From: Betaproteobacteria bacterium
GTDB taxonomy: Bacteria; Pseudomonadota; Gammaproteobacteria; Burkholderiales; Casimicrobiaceae
Assembly (NCBI GenBank): GCA_016717855.1
Contig: JADKEV010000049.1
Location: 1 to 39,338, forward strand
Direction of reading: 5' to 3'
Length of the DNA stretch: 39,338 bases
Below, piece after piece: positions 17,778 through 25,739 of the stretch (position 1 is its first letter; each line of letters begins with the position of its first letter). A program made the position numbers and the translations under genes. Below the pieces are notes generated by a model. The model searched no databases and had not been told where the DNA came from. It saw only the letters and a program-made list of their open reading frames with translations.

Positions 17778-18721
17778 GCGGACCCGCGAACGCGGCAGCA
17801 GTGCCGCACGCCGACCCGGACCGCCAGGAGGCCCTGCACCGCGCGCGCAAGCGGGTGCGCGACATGCGCTCGTTCTACGTCTCCGCGTCGATGTACGCGG
17901 TCATCATCCCGTCGCTCTGGATCGTCAACCTGAGCGCCGGCGGCCCGGTATGGGCCGTGTGGCCGACCTTCGGCTGGGGCGCCGGGCTGATCATCCACGG
18001 CCTCTCCGTGTTTGCCGGCCGTTCCTTCTTTGGCGCCGAGTGGCAGGCGAAGAAGGTCGAGGAGCTGATGGCGCGCGAAAACCTCAAGGTCGTGTCTCGC
18101 GAGAAGCAACTCGTGCAGGCGCAGATGCGGATGCTCCAGGCGCAGATCGAGCCGCACTTCCTGTTCAACACGCTGGCCAACATCCAGAGCCTGATCGGCC
18201 GCGCGCCGGACAAGGCCAGCCTGATGATGGACAATTTCATCGCCTACCTGCGCGAGACGCTCTCCGCCAGCCGGGCGCAGGAAGGGACGGTGCAGCAGGA
18301 GTTCGCGCTCTTGCGCCACTATCTCGACCTGATCAAGATCCGCATGGCCGACCGCCTCCAGTACACGCTCAGCCTGGCCCCCGGACTGGAAACGGCGCCG
18401 ATGGCGCCGATGCTGCTGCAGCCGCTGGTGGAAAACGCGATCAAGCACGGGCTGGAACCCAAGGTCGAGGGCGGCGCGGTCAGCGTCGACGTGCAGCGCG
18501 CCGGCGACGCGGGCAACGAGCGGATGCTGATCACCGTGGAAGACAACGGCCTCGGGTTCTCCGATGACGCCGACAGCAAGGGCACCGGGGTGGGACTCGC
18601 CAACCTGCGCGAGCGGCTGGCCGTGCTCTACGACGGGCGCGCGAGCCTCGACATCGCCGATGCCCGTCCGGGCACGCGGATCCGGATTGCCGTGCCGCTG
18701 CTCCAGAAGCCCACAGCCTGA
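17774..18721 (+). CDS. LytS/AlgZ-type sensor histidine kinase with N-terminal 2TM domain
   Basis: 315 residues from GTG 17774. Two membrane segments (about 36-54 and 60-82) resemble the preceding small protein. A linker helix KLVV-like (VSREKQLVQAQMRMLQ) leads to the His_kinase domain with QIEPHFLFNTLANIQSLIG; the phosphoacceptor is His about 128. The ATPase part has LQPLVENAIKHGLEPK (N box, Asn about 221), VEDNGLGF and GTGVGLANLRERL. This is the LytS/YehU subgroup, which pairs with LytTR regulators; the next gene is one. Confidence 0.93.
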   Translation: MSGPANAAAVPHADPDRQEALHRARKRVRDMRSFYVSASMYAVIIPSLWIVNLSAGGPVWAVWPTFGWGAGLIIHGLSVFAGRSFFGAEWQAKKVEELMARENLKVVSREKQLVQAQMRMLQAQIEPHFLFNTLANIQSLIGRAPDKASLMMDNFIAYLRETLSASRAQEGTVQQEFALLRHYLDLIKIRMADRLQYTLSLAPGLETAPMAPMLLQPLVENAIKHGLEPKVEGGAVSVDVQRAGDAGNERMLITVEDNGLGFSDDADSKGTGVGLANLRERLAVLYDGRASLDIADARPGTRIRIAVPLLQKPTA

Positions 18722-18737
18722 CAACGGGGACCTGGCC

Positions 18738-19505
18738 ATGACCACTGCGCTGCTTGCCGACGACGAACCGCTGCTGCGCGAGCACTTGCGCGAGAAGCTG
18801 GCGGCGCTCTGGCCGGAACTGACCATCGTCGCCGAGGCCGGCAACGGCCACGAGGCGGCGGAGATGATCGCCCGGCTCGCACCGGACATCGCCTTCCTCG
18901 ACATCAAGATGCCGGGCCAGACCGGCATCGAAGTCGCGCAAGGCATCGAGACCGAGACCCGCGTCGTCTTCGTCACCGCGTTCGACCAGTACGCGGTCGA
19001 TGCCTTCGCCAGCGAAGCGGTCGACTATGTGTTGAAGCCGGTCGCCGACGCGCGCCTCGCGCAAACGGTCACGCGCCTGCGCAAGGCGCTATCCGAAAAG
19101 TCCCCCGCGCCGGACATGGCGCAGCTGATGAAGCTGCTGTCGCAGGCACACGCGGGCGTGGCTGGGGCACCCGGTGGCAACACGCTGCGCTGGATACGCG
19201 CCAATCGCGGCGATACCACCTATCAGATCGCCGTCGACGAAGTATTGTTCTTCCAGAGCGCCGACAAGTACACCGTGGTGCAGACCGCCAACGGTGAGCA
19301 CCTGATCCTCAAGCCGCTGGCGGAACTGCTGCGCGTGCTCGACGCCCAGTCTTTCTGGCAGATTCACCGAGGGATCATCGTGAATGTCCGTTTCGTCGTC
19401 TCCACCCGCCGCGAGGAAGACGGCCGGATGAGCGTCAAGCTGAAAGGGCACGACAAGCCGTTGCCGGTCTCGCGGACTTATCACCATTTGTTCAAGCATA
19501 TGTAG
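18738..19505 (+). CDS. LytTR-family response regulator
   Basis: 255 residues. The receiver domain contains the acidic pair at residues 8-9 (LLADDEPLL), the phosphoacceptor Asp 55 in AFLDIKMPGQTG, Thr 80 in VFVTAFDQYAVDAF and Lys 100 in DYVLKPV. The C-terminal LytTR DNA-binding domain (about 150-250) reads EVLFFQSADKYTVVQTANGE and FWQIHRGIIVNVRFV. It starts 16 bases after the kinase stop. LytTR regulators bind direct repeats upstream of virulence, biofilm or nutrient genes; targets here are not evident. Confidence 0.94.
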   Translation: MTTALLADDEPLLREHLREKLAALWPELTIVAEAGNGHEAAEMIARLAPDIAFLDIKMPGQTGIEVAQGIETETRVVFVTAFDQYAVDAFASEAVDYVLKPVADARLAQTVTRLRKALSEKSPAPDMAQLMKLLSQAHAGVAGAPGGNTLRWIRANRGDTTYQIAVDEVLFFQSADKYTVVQTANGEHLILKPLAELLRVLDAQSFWQIHRGIIVNVRFVVSTRREEDGRMSVKLKGHDKPLPVSRTYHHLFKHM

Positions 19506-19571
19506 TTTGAGACTAACGGCGCTCCCTCGAGCGAGTCGCTAGTGACGACAAACGCTGACTCAGAGGTTGAC

Positions 19572-19602
19572 TTGTCGGACGGCGTTGTCCGTCCACGACA
19601 CA
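19572..19602. other. Inverted repeat downstream of the LytTR regulator gene
   Basis: TGTCGGACGG and CCGTC-CA-CGACA flank the loop CGTTGT, giving a hairpin of about ten pairs with a two-base bulge. It could end the LytS/LytTR transcript but has no U-tract on either strand. Nothing else was recognised in 19506-19732. Confidence 0.4.
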
Positions 19603-19732
19603 ACCCTGCCTGCTCAGGTGGGTGATGCCCAGATAGCATTCGGCGATCGTCCGCGTTCCATACCGACGAAGCTGCAGTCGAGCGGAGGGACGGACATTCA
19701 CGGCGAATTCAATCTTCGGGCAGGCCGAAACC

Positions 19733-20188
19733 ATGCGTCACTCCGCATTGACCATATATGCCACTAAGTGGCATACTGTCGATTCTGCACGAGTATTCAC
19801 GACCCGCCACTTCAGCCGGTGGTTGCGAAAGACAGACCTTGCTGAAACGGCATTGTGTCGGGCCGTGTCGGAGATGGCGCAAGGCTTGATCGACGCTGAT
19901 CTGGGTGGTTGCGTCGTGAAGAAGCGGGTTGGACTTGCCGGGCGCGGCAAGCGTGGCGGAGCCAGGACACTCGTTGCCACGAACCGGGGAAGCAGGTGGT
20001 TCTTCCTCTACGGGTTCGAGAAAACCGAGCGGGCCAACATTGCAGACGATGAACTAGAGGCGCTGAAGGACATCGCTGAACAGTTGTTGACCAGAACAAG
20101 CCGGCAGCTCGACGCTGCAGTGCAGGATGGTTCGTTAAAGGAGATCTGCCATGACGACAAGAGCCAAGGCGAAGACCGGAATTCATGA
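19733..20188 (+). CDS. RelE/HigB-superfamily toxin of a type II toxin-antitoxin pair
   Basis: The core RVFTTRHFSRWLRKTDL, ALCRAVSEMAQGLIDADLGG, VVKKRVGLAGRGKRGGARTL and RWFFLYGFEKTERANI belongs to the RelE-like group whose members are encoded upstream of their HTH antitoxins. The group cleaves mRNA on the ribosome or inhibits translation. Homologues usually start with Met immediately before R-V-F; here that codon is GCA at 19787-19789, so the usual start is lost or altered. The only in-frame candidates are ATG 19733 and TTG 19748, both of which lie at or upstream of the best promoter match. Coding from about 19790 to 20188 is secure; the 5' end is not. It overlaps the antitoxin gene by 38 bases. 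Confidence 0.82.
   Translation: MRHSALTIYATKWHTVDSARVFTTRHFSRWLRKTDLAETALCRAVSEMAQGLIDADLGGCVVKKRVGLAGRGKRGGARTLVATNRGSRWFFLYGFEKTERANIADDELEALKDIAEQLLTRTSRQLDAAVQDGSLKEICHDDKSQGEDRNS
19748..19777 (+). promoter_or_regulatory. Toxin-antitoxin promoter with perfect operator palindrome
   Basis: TTGACC at 19748-19753 and CATACT at 19772-19777 (18-base spacing) form a sigma70-like promoter. Between and overlapping them is the perfect inverted repeat TATGCCAC-TAA-GTGGCATA (19757-19775). This is the expected site for autorepression by the HTH antitoxin. Confidence 0.65.
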
Positions 20189-20474
20189 GGCGGTGTACGA
20201 GACAGCCAGTGACCTGCATCGCCTTGGCTTCATCGACAAGCGCAAGATGAGCAGGTTCGACGTCCTCTGTCTTGACCCAGTCCCGCAATATGACGCCAGC
20301 AAGATCCGCGCGCTGCGCGATCACCTGCAGCTGAGTCAATCGGTGTTCGCCGCCGTCCTGAACACCAGTCTGTCGACCGTGCGCAAGTGGGAAGTGGGTG
20401 ACAAGCATCCCAGCGGGCCGTCGCTGAAGTTGCTGAATCTGCTCGATCGCAAAGGGCTAGAAGCGCTGACTTGA
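20151..20474 (+). CDS. HTH-domain antitoxin (HigA/NadS-like)
   Basis: 107 residues from ATG 20151 after AAAGGAG. The N-terminal region GIHEAVYETASDLHRLGFID and MSRFDVLCLDPVPQYDASKI is typical of antitoxins partnered with this RelE-like group. The C-terminal Xre-type HTH is RALRDHLQLSQSVFAAVLN, STVRKWEVGDKHPSGPSLKL and LLDRKGLEAL. It presumably neutralises the upstream toxin and represses the operon through the palindrome at 19757-19775. Confidence 0.9.
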   Translation: MTTRAKAKTGIHEAVYETASDLHRLGFIDKRKMSRFDVLCLDPVPQYDASKIRALRDHLQLSQSVFAAVLNTSLSTVRKWEVGDKHPSGPSLKLLNLLDRKGLEALT

Positions 20475-20504
20475 TTCGCGGGATGGATTGGTTCGGAGAC
20501 GACG

Positions 20505-20708
20505 ATGACCAGGTATCCGATTGAAGTATTCGGGAGCGAAGAGGATGACGGCTTTATCGCTGTCGTTCCCGACCTCGCGGGTTGCAGCGCCTGGGGCAAG
20601 ACCGAAGTCGAGGCAATTCACGAGGCGCATGACGCCATTGCGGCGTGGATCAAGGCCGCAAGGAGCATGAAGCGGCCGGTTCCCGCGCTGTCCCGGCGGG
20701 GGGCGTAG
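20505..20708 (+). CDS. HicB-like antitoxin-fold protein without HicA
   Basis: 67 residues: YPIEVFGSEEDDGFIAVVPD, LAGCSAWGKTEVEAIHEAHD and AIAAWIKAA form the partial RNase-H-like fold of HicB. A C-terminal HTH or ribbon-helix-helix DNA-binding domain, present in many HicB proteins, is absent; the chain ends soon after the fold. No HicA-type toxin is encoded on either side; the gene follows the HTH antitoxin by 30 bases, apparently in one operon. GGAG lies seven bases before ATG. Confidence 0.85.
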   Translation: MTRYPIEVFGSEEDDGFIAVVPDLAGCSAWGKTEVEAIHEAHDAIAAWIKAARSMKRPVPALSRRGA

Positions 20709-20726
20709 CTGCCCCGTGCAATCGGG

Positions 20727-21521
20727 TTACCGCGCCGCAAACCGCCTTGCCAGCGGCTCCAGCAACAGCCTCTCTCCCGCCACGAACAGCGCGACGATCG
20801 CGAAGCACGCGGCGATGACGGTCGTCATGTCGGCCGAGCCCTGCGCGCGCAGCATCAGATAGCCCAGGCCCGAAGTCGAGCCGAGCAGTTCCGCGACCAA
20901 GGCGATCTTCCATGCGATGCCGTAGGAGATGCGCAGCGCACCCAGCAGATAGGGCGCGAGCAAAGGCATGCCGACCAGCCACGCGATGCGACGGCGGCGG
21001 CGCGTGAAGCTCAACGCCATTTCCAGCGCTTCGCGGTCAATTTGGCGCAAGCCCTCGCCGACGTTGATCAGGCAGAACGGGATCAGGATCGCCACCTGGA
21101 CGAAGATGATCGAGCCGTGGCCGGGCGTGAACCAGATCGCGGCGAGGATAGCCCAGCCGATCGACGGAAACGAATTCAGGAAGGGCTGGACGCCACCGCG
21201 CAGCACCCAGTCGAGCGCAGGCCACGCGCGCTGGATCAGCGCCAGGCCGCTGCCGATGACCAGCGCCAGCAGCACGGATGCCAGCACGCGCACGGTCGAG
21301 GCCAGCGTGTGGACGAGGAAGTCGGCGTCGGTGAACAACGCCAGCAGGCGCTTCGCTACCGCGAAGGGACCGGGGAGGACGAATTCCGGGAGGGTGCTCG
21401 CGGCGACGCCCCAGACGAGCAGCGCCGTGAGCGTCAGCCCGTCGGCCAGCCACAGCGCGCCCGGCCGGCGCAGGAGGCTCATCGCGCCCCGTCGCGGCAG
21501 AGCCGCCGCAACGATGGGCAA
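20727..21521 (-). CDS. ABC transporter permease (nitrate/sulfonate/taurine type), second permease
   Basis: About 250-265 residues with six hydrophobic segments. The inner-membrane loop that contacts the ATPase (EALEMALSFTRRRRRIAWLV, then GMPLLAPYLLGALRISYGIA) fits the BPD_transp_1 EAA-loop region. The ABC start TTG 21521 is the first in this frame; ATG 21482 is an alternative. A third possibility is ATG 21553, which overlaps the previous stop as ATGA but needs a one-base shift near 21538 to enter this frame. It is the last gene of the operon. Paired with the previous permease it would make a heterodimeric channel. Confidence 0.9.
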   Translation of the reverse strand: MPIVAAALPRRGAMSLLRRPGALWLADGLTLTALLVWGVAASTLPEFVLPGPFAVAKRLLALFTDADFLVHTLASTVRVLASVLLALVIGSGLALIQRAWPALDWVLRGGVQPFLNSFPSIGWAILAAIWFTPGHGSIIFVQVAILIPFCLINVGEGLRQIDREALEMALSFTRRRRRIAWLVGMPLLAPYLLGALRISYGIAWKIALVAELLGSTSGLGYLMLRAQGSADMTTVIAACFAIVALFVAGERLLLEPLARRFAAR

Positions 21522-21549
21522 GGCAGTCCACGCGTAGCGGGCCGGTTGT

Positions 21550-22359
21550 TCATCGCGCCTTGGCCCGCCCGAAGTGCCGCGACGTGTACCGCTCCAGCGG
21601 CGCGAACGCCAGCCGGTCGGCCAGGTAGACCGCGAGGATGATGAACAGGATCACCGTGAAGATGGTCGCGGTGTCGTAATCCTGCCGCGCGATGTTGATC
21701 ATGTACCCCAGCCCGCGGCTGCCACCGAAGAGTTCCGCCGTGAGCGCCACCTTCCAGGCGACGCCGAACATGATGCGCAGCGTCGCGGCGCCGAACGGCA
21801 GCAGCGCGGGGACCACGATCGCGGCGAAGTGGCGCAGCCGGCTGCGGCCGAAGCTGCGGCCCATTTCCAGCAGTTCGCGGTCCAGCGCTTCGAGTCCCTC
21901 GCGCAGGTTTACCAGCGCGAACGGCAGCAGCACGATAGTGATGGTGAAGACCACGGTCGCGCTGGACACGCCGAACCAGATCACGGCCAGCAGCGTCCAG
22001 CCTATGCCCGAGAACGCGTTGAGGAAGGGCGAGAGTCGCCGGTGGATCGCGGGCGCGGACCATGCGGCGTAGTGCGCCAGCAGCGCGAGCAGCGCGCCCA
22101 GCACGAACGCGATCGCGATCGACGCGCCGATGTGCCCGAGCGTCGCGCCCAGGTGCGCGAGCTGCCGGGCCGAGCCGAAGAACGCCAGCGCCGCCTTGCC
22201 CACGTCGGCGGGCGCGGGCAGGATGTAGGGCGGCACCCGGCCGGCCGCCAGGCTCCAGGCGAGCGCGAGCGTCGCGGCGAACGCCAGCGCGACCAGCGCC
22301 TTGGTGCGGGTCGACGCGTCGGGTGCGGCGGCGCCGTGCCGTGCCGTGGCAGCGGTCAC
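21550..22359 (-). CDS. ABC transporter permease (nitrate/sulfonate/taurine type), first permease
   Basis: 269 residues from GTG 22359, overlapping the binding-protein stop by GTGA. Hydrophobic segments include LVALAFAATLALAWSLAAG, IGASIAIAFVLGALLALLAH and AVIWFGVSSATVVFTITIVL. The EAA-type loop is RELLEMGRSFGRSRLRHFAA to PFGAATLRIMFGVAWKVA. Clearly homologous to the second permease, so the two arose by duplication and form a heterodimer. Confidence 0.92.
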   Translation of the reverse strand: MTAATARHGAAAPDASTRTKALVALAFAATLALAWSLAAGRVPPYILPAPADVGKAALAFFGSARQLAHLGATLGHIGASIAIAFVLGALLALLAHYAAWSAPAIHRRLSPFLNAFSGIGWTLLAVIWFGVSSATVVFTITIVLLPFALVNLREGLEALDRELLEMGRSFGRSRLRHFAAIVVPALLPFGAATLRIMFGVAWKVALTAELFGGSRGLGYMINIARQDYDTATIFTVILFIILAVYLADRLAFAPLERYTSRHFGRAKAR

Positions 22360-23340
22360 GCCTTGAGCGCTTGGTCCCAGGTGAGCGCGGCCACGTCGGG
22401 GACGCTCTGGATCATGCCCAGCGAGACCGATGTTCCAGGCCGTGGTCACCGCCTTCGCGTGCGCGTCGCCGAACACGGCGGGCACCGTCGACGTGCGGTC
22501 GAACCACCAGTCGAAGAACTTGCGGTCGATGTTGGCCTGCTTGGCGACGGCGCCGAACACCTCGTCGCGATTGGCCAGCGCGTAGTCGGACGACGCCTTG
22601 AGCATGCGGCTGAATTCCTTGAACGCGTCGGGCCGGGCCGCGAGCTTCTCCGGATACGAAACGTTGACCGCGCTGACCAGCCGGCCGTGGATCTCGTTGA
22701 GGATCACGCCGGTTTCGCAGATGTTGACGAAGTCGCCGGTCTGCAGCGCGCGCCACGCCTGGCTGTGGATCAGCGCGGCGGCGTCGGCCTGGCCGGTGGC
22801 CAGCGCCGCGGGCAGGTTGGGCGCCTGCACTTCGACCTGGCGGATGTCGCCGCCTTCGAGCGCCATGTTGAGGCCGAACTTCTTCGCCATCGCTTCGCGG
22901 ACGAACATGTAGCCGGTGGCGCGCAAACCGTACGACGCAAGGGTCTTGCCCTTCAGGTCGGTGGCGGTCTTGAACGGACTGCCCTTCTTGACCCAGACGC
23001 CCCCGCCTTCGCCGGCGGGCGACGAATACAACCCGGCCGACAGGATGCGCAGTTCCAGCCCGCGGGCGGCCGCGGCGGGGACGCCGATCACCGCGGTCAT
23101 CACCACGTCGAACTGCTTGGTCGAAGTCGCCTGCAGCAGCGTGGGAATGGTGACGCCGGTGGTCTCGACGTCGATGACGTCGGACTTGACGCGGCCGTTC
23201 TTGATCGCCCAGACGACGGCGTCGTAGCAGGGGTCGAGCAGGTGGGCGTAGGTGACCTTCTGCTTGGCCTGCGCGTGCACATAGGGCGCGGCGAAGAGCG
23301 CCGGCGCGGCGGCGTACTTGAGGAACTGGCGGCGTTTCAT
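22356..23340 (-). CDS. ABC transporter substrate-binding protein, SsuA/NMT1-like (one frameshift)
   Basis: About 327 residues. The N-terminus MKRRQFLKYAAAPALFAAPY is a Tat-like signal (RRQFLK), followed by a NMT1/SsuA-type periplasmic domain: TTGVTIPTLLQATSTKQFDV, KGSPFKTATDLKGKTLASYG, QVEVQAPNLPAALATGQADA and WWFDRTSTVPAVFGDAHAK. One indel near 22430 diverts the frame; the correct end is LGMIQSVPDVAALTWDQAL, then KA and stop at 22356. Its ATG overlaps the ATPase stop as ATGA. The ligand is unknown; the family takes aliphatic sulfonates, pyrimidine precursors and aromatic acids. Confidence 0.9.
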
Positions 23341-24113
23341 GATGGGGAATCCTCCGTGGTTGCGGGTTCGAGAGAGTGGAACAGGTCCTGCAGGCGCGTC
23401 TTGATCGCGGCCAGCGCGTGGTCGTCATTCAGGTTGCGCGGCCGCGGCGCCGCAATGCGGATGTCTTCGAGCACCCGCGTCGGTTTGTTCGACATCAGCA
23501 CGATGCGGTCGGCGAGCGTCAGCGCCTCGTCGATGTCGTGGGTGACGAACAGGATGGTCTTCTTCGTCTCCAGCCAGATGCGCTCGATCTCGGCGCGCAG
23601 GCGCCCGCGCGTGTTGGGGTCGAGTGCCGAGAACGGTTCGTCGAACAAGATGATCGCGGGGTCGACCGCCAGCGCCCGCGCGATGGCGACGCGCTGCCGC
23701 TCGCCGCCCGAGAGCATCAGCGGATACTTGGCGGCCGAATCGAGCAGGCCCACAAGCGCGAGCAACTCGCGCGCCTTGTCCGTGCTGCGTCTGGCGGCCG
23801 CCTTGCCGAAGCGCAATTCGACGCCCAGCAGCACGTTGGCGAGCGCGTTGCGCCATGGCGCCAGGCGCGGCGACTGGAACACGAACGCGATCTCGCTCCA
23901 GCCCTCGGCGGGCGCGCGACCGTTGACCAGCACGCGCCCGTTGTCCGGTCGCAGCAGGTCGCCGATGATGCGCAACGATGTCGACTTGCCGCATCCGGAA
24001 GGTCCCAGCAGGCAGACGAACTCGCCTTCCCCGACCGTGAAGTCGACGCTGTCGTAGATCCGCTCGCCGCCAAGCGCGAGGCCGACGTTTTCGAAGGCGA
24101 TCGCGGTGTTCAT
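23337..24113 (-). CDS. ABC transporter ATP-binding protein (SsuB/TauB type)
   Basis: 258 residues from ATG 24113. Walker A is GPSGCGKST (about 37-45), the Q loop VFQSPRLAPWRNAL, the signature LSGGERQRVAIARAL, Walker B IILFDEPFSALDP and the H loop FVTHDIDEALTLADRI. All essential residues are present. It energises uptake through the two downstream permeases. Confidence 0.95.
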   Translation of the reverse strand: MNTAIAFENVGLALGGERIYDSVDFTVGEGEFVCLLGPSGCGKSTSLRIIGDLLRPDNGRVLVNGRAPAEGWSEIAFVFQSPRLAPWRNALANVLLGVELRFGKAAARRSTDKARELLALVGLLDSAAKYPLMLSGGERQRVAIARALAVDPAIILFDEPFSALDPNTRGRLRAEIERIWLETKKTILFVTHDIDEALTLADRIVLMSNKPTRVLEDIRIAAPRPRNLNDDHALAAIKTRLQDLFHSLEPATTEDSPS

Positions 24114-24156
24114 GCGTGCGCAGGCGCGGCGGGCGCGGCGCCGGAAACGCCCGCGT

Positions 24157-25656
24157 TCATGGCCAGTGCGGCCAGCGCGCGCGGCCGGCGGGATCGGCTT
24201 CCACGCGGCTGGGCGTGTCGAACAGCATCGTCTGCCGTTCCCTGGCGAAGCGCGGCCAGGCCGGCAATCCGGGATGCGCCGGGTCGCCGGTGCGCGCGAA
24301 CGCGATCCACGCATCCTGCATCTGCTGCGCCAGCACCTGCATCGCGCCGGGGTCGCCGCCGGTCAGCATCGGCGCCTGCCAGCTTCCGAGATTGTTGAAC
24401 ACGAACGGAATCTCGCTGCAATGGCAGGCGCCGAACGCATTGCCCGGCGCCGTCCAGTCGAAACGGAAGACGTGGGCGGGCCGGCCCAGCGCGGCGACGC
24501 GCTCGGCGAAGGCGAACGTGCCGCCGGCGAACAACGCGTCGCCGGTGAGTTCGCCCAGCAGTTGCGCGGGCGCCGGACCGCGGGCGCGCGACCGGTATTC
24601 GGCCATCGCCTCGCCGGCGGCGGCGCCGAAGTAGTCGCGAAAGCGTCCGGCGATCGCCTCCGGCGATGCAGTCTTGACCCGCTCGTCGATGGAAAAGAAG
24701 GCGGCCATCTCGTCGCGCGTGTGGCCGACCATCACATCGCGTTCCGCGGCGCCGGCCAGCGCCGCGGGCACCAGTTCGTCGCCGAACAGTTCGTGGTCGG
24801 CCACCGGCGTGAACGGCGGCACCGCGTTGGCGAACTGCGCCGTGGCCATGGTCAGCTTGCTTTGCGCCGCGACGATGTCGGTGGCCGGCACGCGCAACCA
24901 TTGTTCGGGGCTGGTGATCACGAGCAGTTCGGCCAGCTTGTTACCGTTGTCGGCGGCCGCGCTCGTCGAGCGCAGCATCCGGCCGAACGGCGCGCTCTGC
25001 GCGATCGCGCGGCGGAACAACGCCCGCGACCTGGGGACGGCGAGCATGGCCAGCACCGAAAAGCCGCCGGCCGACTGTCCCGCCACGGTGACGTTGTCCG
25101 GGTCGCCGCCGAACGCGGCGATCTGGCCGTGCACCCACTCGAGCGCCGCGAACTGGTCGAGGATGCCCAGGTTGGCCTGGCTCACGCCGGGCAGATGCAT
25201 GAAGCCCAGCGCGCCCAGCCGGTAGTTCACACCGACGACGACCATGTCGCCGCGCCGCGCCATCGTGGCGCCCGAGTACCAGGGCAGCGAGCCGGCGCCG
25301 CTCATGAACGCGCCGCCGTGAAACCAGATCAGCACCGGACGCCGCGCCGCATCGGCGGCCGGCGTCCAGATCGTCAGCGTCAGGCAATCTTCGGACTGCG
25401 GGCAGGAGAAGTCGCCCATCGCCATGCGCAGCCGCGACGGCGGCTGCGGCGCGATCGGCCCGTGCGCGCTCGCGTCGCGTTCCCCGGTCCACGCGGCGGG
25501 CGGCGCGGGCGGCTGGAAGCGCAATGCGCCGGCGGGGGGCGCGGCGTACGGGACGGCGCGGAAGACCGTCACGCCGTCTTCGGTCGTGCCGCGCAGGATG
25601 CCGCAACGGGTGGTGGCGAGAGGCTGGACGGGGGACGCGGCGCTGGGGTCGGGCAT
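24157..25656 (-). CDS. Type B carboxylesterase/lipase
   Basis: 499 residues from ATG 25656. The family oxyanion-hole motif is PVLIWFHGGAFMSGAG and the nucleophile elbow is NVTVAGQSAGGFSVLAM (Ser about 195). ALFRRAIAQSAPFGRM follows, and the catalytic His region is FGACHCSEIPFVFNN. No export signal is seen, so it is probably cytoplasmic. In an operon with a BenE-type carrier, an HpcH aldolase and an SDR it could hydrolyse an aromatic or other ester before further breakdown. The substrate is inference. Confidence 0.93.
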   Translation of the reverse strand: MPDPSAASPVQPLATTRCGILRGTTEDGVTVFRAVPYAAPPAGALRFQPPAPPAAWTGERDASAHGPIAPQPPSRLRMAMGDFSCPQSEDCLTLTIWTPAADAARRPVLIWFHGGAFMSGAGSLPWYSGATMARRGDMVVVGVNYRLGALGFMHLPGVSQANLGILDQFAALEWVHGQIAAFGGDPDNVTVAGQSAGGFSVLAMLAVPRSRALFRRAIAQSAPFGRMLRSTSAAADNGNKLAELLVITSPEQWLRVPATDIVAAQSKLTMATAQFANAVPPFTPVADHELFGDELVPAALAGAAERDVMVGHTRDEMAAFFSIDERVKTASPEAIAGRFRDYFGAAAGEAMAEYRSRARGPAPAQLLGELTGDALFAGGTFAFAERVAALGRPAHVFRFDWTAPGNAFGACHCSEIPFVFNNLGSWQAPMLTGGDPGAMQVLAQQMQDAWIAFARTGDPAHPGLPAWPRFARERQTMLFDTPSRVEADPAGRARWPHWP

Positions 25657-25739
25657 GGCGGTCTCGGCGGTTGGTGGCGGGTGGCGCCGGCTATGTTGCC
25701 GGTGCGATCAGTGTTGCCGGCTCTTCGATGAGGGCGGCC

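Noticed and set aside
19572..19602. Rho-independent terminator
   Set aside because: The hairpin is clear but no T run follows on either strand, so it is listed only as an inverted repeat.
21574..24057. Very long open frame on the plus strand opposite the transporter genes
   Set aside because: It is antisense to well-supported permease, binding-protein and ATPase genes, rich in Arg/Gln/His/Gly as expected for the mirror frame of GC-rich codons, and shows no domain.
24106..25731. Long plus-strand open frame opposite the carboxylesterase
   Set aside because: The minus-strand frame has full catalytic motifs; the antisense frame is low-complexity Arg/His/Gly/Val.
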